In this document: positions 61,033 to 64,000 of the stretch, piece after piece
How the letters are laid out: every line of letters starts with the position of its first letter
Numbering within the stretch: position 1 is the stretch's first letter
NCBI RefSeq assembly: GCF_000775995.1
Contig: NZ_CP009227.1
Coordinates: 2,028,296 to 2,092,295 of the forward strand
From: Treponema sp. OMZ 838
GTDB lineage: Bacteria; Spirochaetota; Spirochaetia; Treponematales; Treponemataceae
Direction of reading: 5' to 3'
DNA: 64,000 nucleotides
The notes under the pieces: generated by a model
The model's input: the letters and a program-made list of their open reading frames with translations, nothing else
Told to the model about the DNA's origin: nothing
The model's database searches: none
Made by a program: the position numbers and the translations under genes

Positions 61033-62060
61033 TTACCGGCGCAAAAAGTTGCGGAAGGCGTAAGCAGGATAACATTTTGTGTTACCGGAATAAAACCAGC
61101 CTTTTATTGCTTCAAACGCAGCAGGGTATAAGTAGGGCATAGAAGCTTCTGATATTTTCTGCTTTAAAAACAGATCGAGCCATCCGAGTATTAACAGTCT
61201 GTAGCGCATATAAAGTTCGATATCGAACCAACCTGAAAGCATATTGCCTTTGCTATCGAGTCCGCTGCTATGAACACCGTTCTTAACGGCAAAAAAAGCC
61301 GTGGGCGCAGATGTATTGCAGTGTTCGTAAAATTTAAAGGTTTTTTCGGGATATGCAACATTATCCTTGTTGCCGGTAATAATAAGAACGGGAATGTGCA
61401 GAGCTGTTAGATCGGTACCGAGAACCTCATTTTTGCCTCCGACTCGTTCTACCAAAGAAGATGCTCCGTTATACGGATTCAATGCAATCACGGCACCGAT
61501 ATCGGGGATTGATTTTGAAAAGTGCAGCGCCGCTGTTCCTCCCATAGAGTGACCGATTATTGCTATTTTTTGCATATCCATCCGCTTAAATAAACAGCTT
61601 TCGGTATTTTCGTTTGCCGTTTTTAAAAGTGTATATGCCGATTTAAATGCAGCGATAAACTCTTCGGGGTAACTTTTCTCTTTTGCCGACAGAATCGCTG
61701 CGACATATCCTTGAGAAGCAAGATAACGGGCAAGGCTTGCATTCGGCTTTTTTGAAACATGCCAGCCATGGCTGATAATAACGAGTGGGTAGGTTCCCTC
61801 AAGTACCGGATAAAAAACCGTGAGCGGAGTATCTAAAACACCTTCATCGGTTAATTCAGGCGCTGAAAAAGCATGATTGAGTTCATAGTTATAGATGCGG
61901 TTATATTTTTTGAAGGACTCAGGGTTTAATACGGCAACTTCATATTCGAGCTGTGCGTCACCGGTTTGTGCATACAGCACAGCTCTTCCGTTCATCGGAA
62001 GCAGTAAGACAAAAAAGAAAAATATACGCGGTAAAAAAATATTGTTTTATATGTTTTCAT
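61033..62060 (-). CDS. exported alpha/beta hydrolase, frame broken in the signal peptide
   Basis: The main frame (61033-61995, 320 codons from ATG 61995) is an alpha/beta hydrolase with the oxyanion loop ISHGWHV, the nucleophile GHSMGG (Ser150) and a late NGVHSSG histidine, near the PAF-acetylhydrolase/dienelactone group. An ATG at 62058-62060 overlaps the upstream stop (ATGA) but opens MKTYKTIFF in another frame. One extra T in the A7/T7 tract 62033-62039 joins it to LPRIFFFFVLLLP and then the main frame, completing a signal peptide cleaved near VLYAQ. As written, the secreted form cannot be made from ATG 62060. The substrate is unknown. Confidence 0.8.
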
Positions 62061-62650
62061 AACATCTGAAGAGCCAGCAGCTTATCGTACGGGCGTATTT
62101 CGATAGCCGATTGCGGAACTGCTAAAGCATCAAGCAGCGTATCGAAAATAATCTGTGCATTACGGATATGCCGTTCGTAAGCGGCAGTATCGGAACCTTC
62201 ATCGGGGTAGAGAACCTCGATTTCTAAAAAATACCCGATCGGATGTATGAAGGATAGCTCCGCCGACACCGATCGAGTATCTTCAAGTATGTCTGCAGAA
62301 AACAAGTTTGAGTGTGGAACAAAAACTTTTGTCTCCTTTTGTTTCTTTGTGGTACAGGTCATACCGAGGCTTTCGAGCATTTCGGTAAATACCGGTACGG
62401 ACACAGCTGCAAGCTCAAATTCGAGTTCGCGGTTGGTTTCTATCGTATCGGTATAGTGTTTCTGCTTATGCGTTACGAAAACCGTTTCTTTGTCCCTAAT
62501 CAGTTCCCGCCGTACCCGTACCGTTTTTTCTCCGAGTGTCCAGTACCGGTCGGTCTTGGTGCAGCGGAGTGAAAAATCTGCGATACGGGATAACAGCGCC
62601 TCGGTTTTTTCAGGATGCTCAAGATGCGCTTTTAATTCGATTTCGTGCAT
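62057..62650 (-). CDS. CYTH domain protein (class IV adenylate cyclase / thiamine-triphosphatase type)
   Basis: A 197-residue CYTH protein. The defining ExExK motif is MHEIELKAHL (Glu3, Glu5, Lys7). The tunnel-domain basic and acidic strands include VRVRRELIRDKETVFVTHKQ, LEFELAAV and FLEIEVLYP. The family hydrolyses or cyclises triphosphates; CyaB, ThTPase or polyphosphatase activity cannot be told apart here. Its stop overlaps the start of the exported hydrolase by ATGA. The flavodiiron gene ends 36 bases upstream of its start on the same strand. Confidence 0.87.
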   Translation of the reverse strand: MHEIELKAHLEHPEKTEALLSRIADFSLRCTKTDRYWTLGEKTVRVRRELIRDKETVFVTHKQKHYTDTIETNRELEFELAAVSVPVFTEMLESLGMTCTTKKQKETKVFVPHSNLFSADILEDTRSVSAELSFIHPIGYFLEIEVLYPDEGSDTAAYERHIRNAQIIFDTLLDALAVPQSAIEIRPYDKLLALQML

Positions 62651-62686
62651 ACGCTCATCTGTGCCAATATGGAAAGCGGGCTGACG

Positions 62687-63916
62687 TTACGCTTGAGTAC
62701 CTGTTTTAACCGCACGAGCAAGTTCGGCGCCTCGTTCTTCAAGCAGCCGAATATCTGCGTCGAGCAGCTTGCCCTGCCATTCATATTGCTCCAGCTGGTT
62801 CCATTTCAGAGCGGCTATTTTTTGCTCGTATTCTTTCTTTGCGCCGCCCGACCATCCCCAGTTTCCGATACGCAGTACCGTTTTATCGGTAATGTGCTTG
62901 CGTTCAAATAAATCCAATACATACGCCATCGGCGGGAACATCTTGTATTCATAGGTAGGCATCGCAAGCACCAAGCCTGCCGCCTTGTACGCATTACCAA
63001 GTATGTAGGATACGTCCGTGTCGGGTATGTCGTGGATGGTGTAGGGGACTTGTTCGGCTTCAATTCCTTTGATGACGGCATCGAGCCCTTGTTTGGTATA
63101 TCCGTACATGGAACCCCAAATAATACAGATTTCTTTTTCGCATTCGCCGCCGGTGTTGTAACCTGCAAACCGTTTGTAAAGGGAAAAAATACGATCGGGA
63201 TGGGAACGCCAAATAAGACCGTGACTCGGCGCAATACATTTGATATCCAGCGCTGCAAGTTTGTCCAACGCCTTTAAGACGAATGTACTGAAACTTGCGA
63301 CGATATTCGAATAATAGCGCAGCGCTTCGGATTCGTAAAACTTCAGTTCTTCCTCCGAATGCTGATCGTCAAAGATCTTTTCGCCGATAGCGCCGTACGA
63401 GCCGAATGCATCGCAGGAAAAGAGGATTTTAGTGGCAGGCTCATAGGTCATCATTGTTTCAGGCCAGTGTACATTCGGTGTTTCGTAAAATTGGAGAACT
63501 TTTCCGCCGCCAAGGTCAAGACTATCTCCCGTCTTAACCGCACGGAGGTTTCCCTGTACCTTAAAAAACTTTTCGACTATCGCCAGCCCCTTTGACGTAC
63601 TGATAACTTCCGCCTGCGGATTACAGGAATGGACATATTCAATCAGATCGCAATGGTCGGGTTCCAGGTGATTCAGAATAAGGTAATCGATGTCCTTGAA
63701 CGAAAGCCCGATGGATTCCAGTTGTTCCGTATAGCTTTTTAACGAGCCGTCCCAATCACGAACAATGTCGATCAATGCGGTCTTTTCGCCTTTTACAATA
63801 TATGAATTGATGCTTACTCCTTGAGGAAGCATCCACAAACCTTCAAAACGGCTCGTGCGTGCACAAATATCCGCATGGATACAATATATGCCTGTACTTA
63901 TTTCTTGCGCTTTCAT
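62687..63916 (-). CDS. fprA: FprA-type flavodiiron protein (A-type flavoprotein)
   Basis: A 409-residue oxygen or NO reductase of anaerobes. The metallo-beta-lactamase domain (about residues 1-255) has the di-iron site HLEPDH (His83, Glu85, Asp87, His88), then NVHWPETMMTYEP, FSCDAFGSYG and APSHGLIW. The flavodoxin domain (about 260-400) has the FMN loop WGSMYGYTKQG. It reduces O2 to water, protecting an anaerobe from air, and electrons would come from a rubredoxin or similar. GGAGGG precedes ATG 63916 by 4 bases. The remaining bases 63929-64000 show no gene I can support. Confidence 0.95.
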   Translation of the reverse strand: MKAQEISTGIYCIHADICARTSRFEGLWMLPQGVSINSYIVKGEKTALIDIVRDWDGSLKSYTEQLESIGLSFKDIDYLILNHLEPDHCDLIEYVHSCNPQAEVISTSKGLAIVEKFFKVQGNLRAVKTGDSLDLGGGKVLQFYETPNVHWPETMMTYEPATKILFSCDAFGSYGAIGEKIFDDQHSEEELKFYESEALRYYSNIVASFSTFVLKALDKLAALDIKCIAPSHGLIWRSHPDRIFSLYKRFAGYNTGGECEKEICIIWGSMYGYTKQGLDAVIKGIEAEQVPYTIHDIPDTDVSYILGNAYKAAGLVLAMPTYEYKMFPPMAYVLDLFERKHITDKTVLRIGNWGWSGGAKKEYEQKIAALKWNQLEQYEWQGKLLDADIRLLEERGAELARAVKTGTQA

Positions 63917-64000
63917 AGTGCCCTCCATAACGTCTAAGGAAAAACTCTCATTTGAATTGAGGCTCGGTGAGCATCAAGTGATATTGGTACCGGCGGGTAC

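Noticed and set aside
1-64000. CRISPR array or prophage
   Set aside because: No regularly spaced direct repeats and no phage structural, integrase or cas genes were seen; the only phage-like trace is the remnant at 1296-1457.

Overview
The window reads as part of a spirochaete chromosome, most probably an oral-type Treponema. This rests on protein content rather than a database search. The content includes permissive lipoboxes ending in a cysteine, two large dCache-type chemoreceptors, a PhoH / HD-7TM / YbeY / TlyC / TPR gene run, LysM and TPR envelope proteins, and a complete hydroxyglutarate pathway for glutamate fermentation. Genes lie on both strands in short operons.

Bases 1-8.5 kb are an accessory, partly decayed region read mainly leftwards. 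It holds a partial ABC-F ATPase, a TfoX-like protein, a SnoaL/NTF2-like protein, a GNAT acetyltransferase, a methyltransferase, two CPBP membrane proteases, a histidine phosphatase and an alpha/beta hydrolase. Between them lie broken toxin genes (a VapC stub and a doubly damaged HigB/RelE toxin beside an intact HigA-like antitoxin) and scattered fragments of the SnoaL-like gene. Bases 8.5-34 kb are mostly housekeeping and envelope genes: AlaX, two chemoreceptors, a DUF438/PAS protein, RecQ, YibE/F, a 5'-nucleotidase lipoprotein, an acyl-CoA synthetase, HIT, IspE, SpoVG, tRNA-Gln, ribosomal protein L25, TilS, a TPR protein with a lipoprotein HtrA-like protease, fused MsrAB and an SPFH-like protein.

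Bases 34.5-48.7 kb form a catabolic island for glutamate. Its order is hgdH, gltS, gcdD, gcdC, gcdB, gctA, gctB, gcdA, a second gltS, hgdC, hgdA, hgdB and a small leucine-rich-repeat protein. Together these would import glutamate with sodium, reduce 2-oxoglutarate to 2-hydroxyglutarate, form and dehydrate the CoA ester to glutaconyl-CoA, and decarboxylate it to crotonyl-CoA while pumping sodium out. Glutamate dehydrogenase and the crotonyl-CoA end steps are not in the window. Bases 48.9-64 kb hold a Fur/PerR regulator, a lipoprotein/LysM pair, Nudix hydrolase, a cytidylate-kinase-like protein, ferritin, the PhoH-PgpH-YbeY-TlyC-TPR operon, RadC, an alpha/beta hydrolase, a CYTH protein and a flavodiiron protein.

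The most unusual signals are two families of long inverted-repeat elements. Family A (about 190 bp) occurs at 9.9, 29.9 and 41.0 kb. Its stems differ in sequence between copies but pair perfectly in the two intact copies, and part of the core is strongly conserved. Family B (about 125 bp) occurs at 60.1 kb and also inside the third A element, within the gct/gcd operon. A second theme is reading frames that break at A/T homopolymers one base short of the expected frame, notably in the signal peptides of YibE/F and the 61-kb hydrolase. These could be phase-variable tracts, real mutations or homopolymer sequencing errors, and the sequence alone cannot decide.
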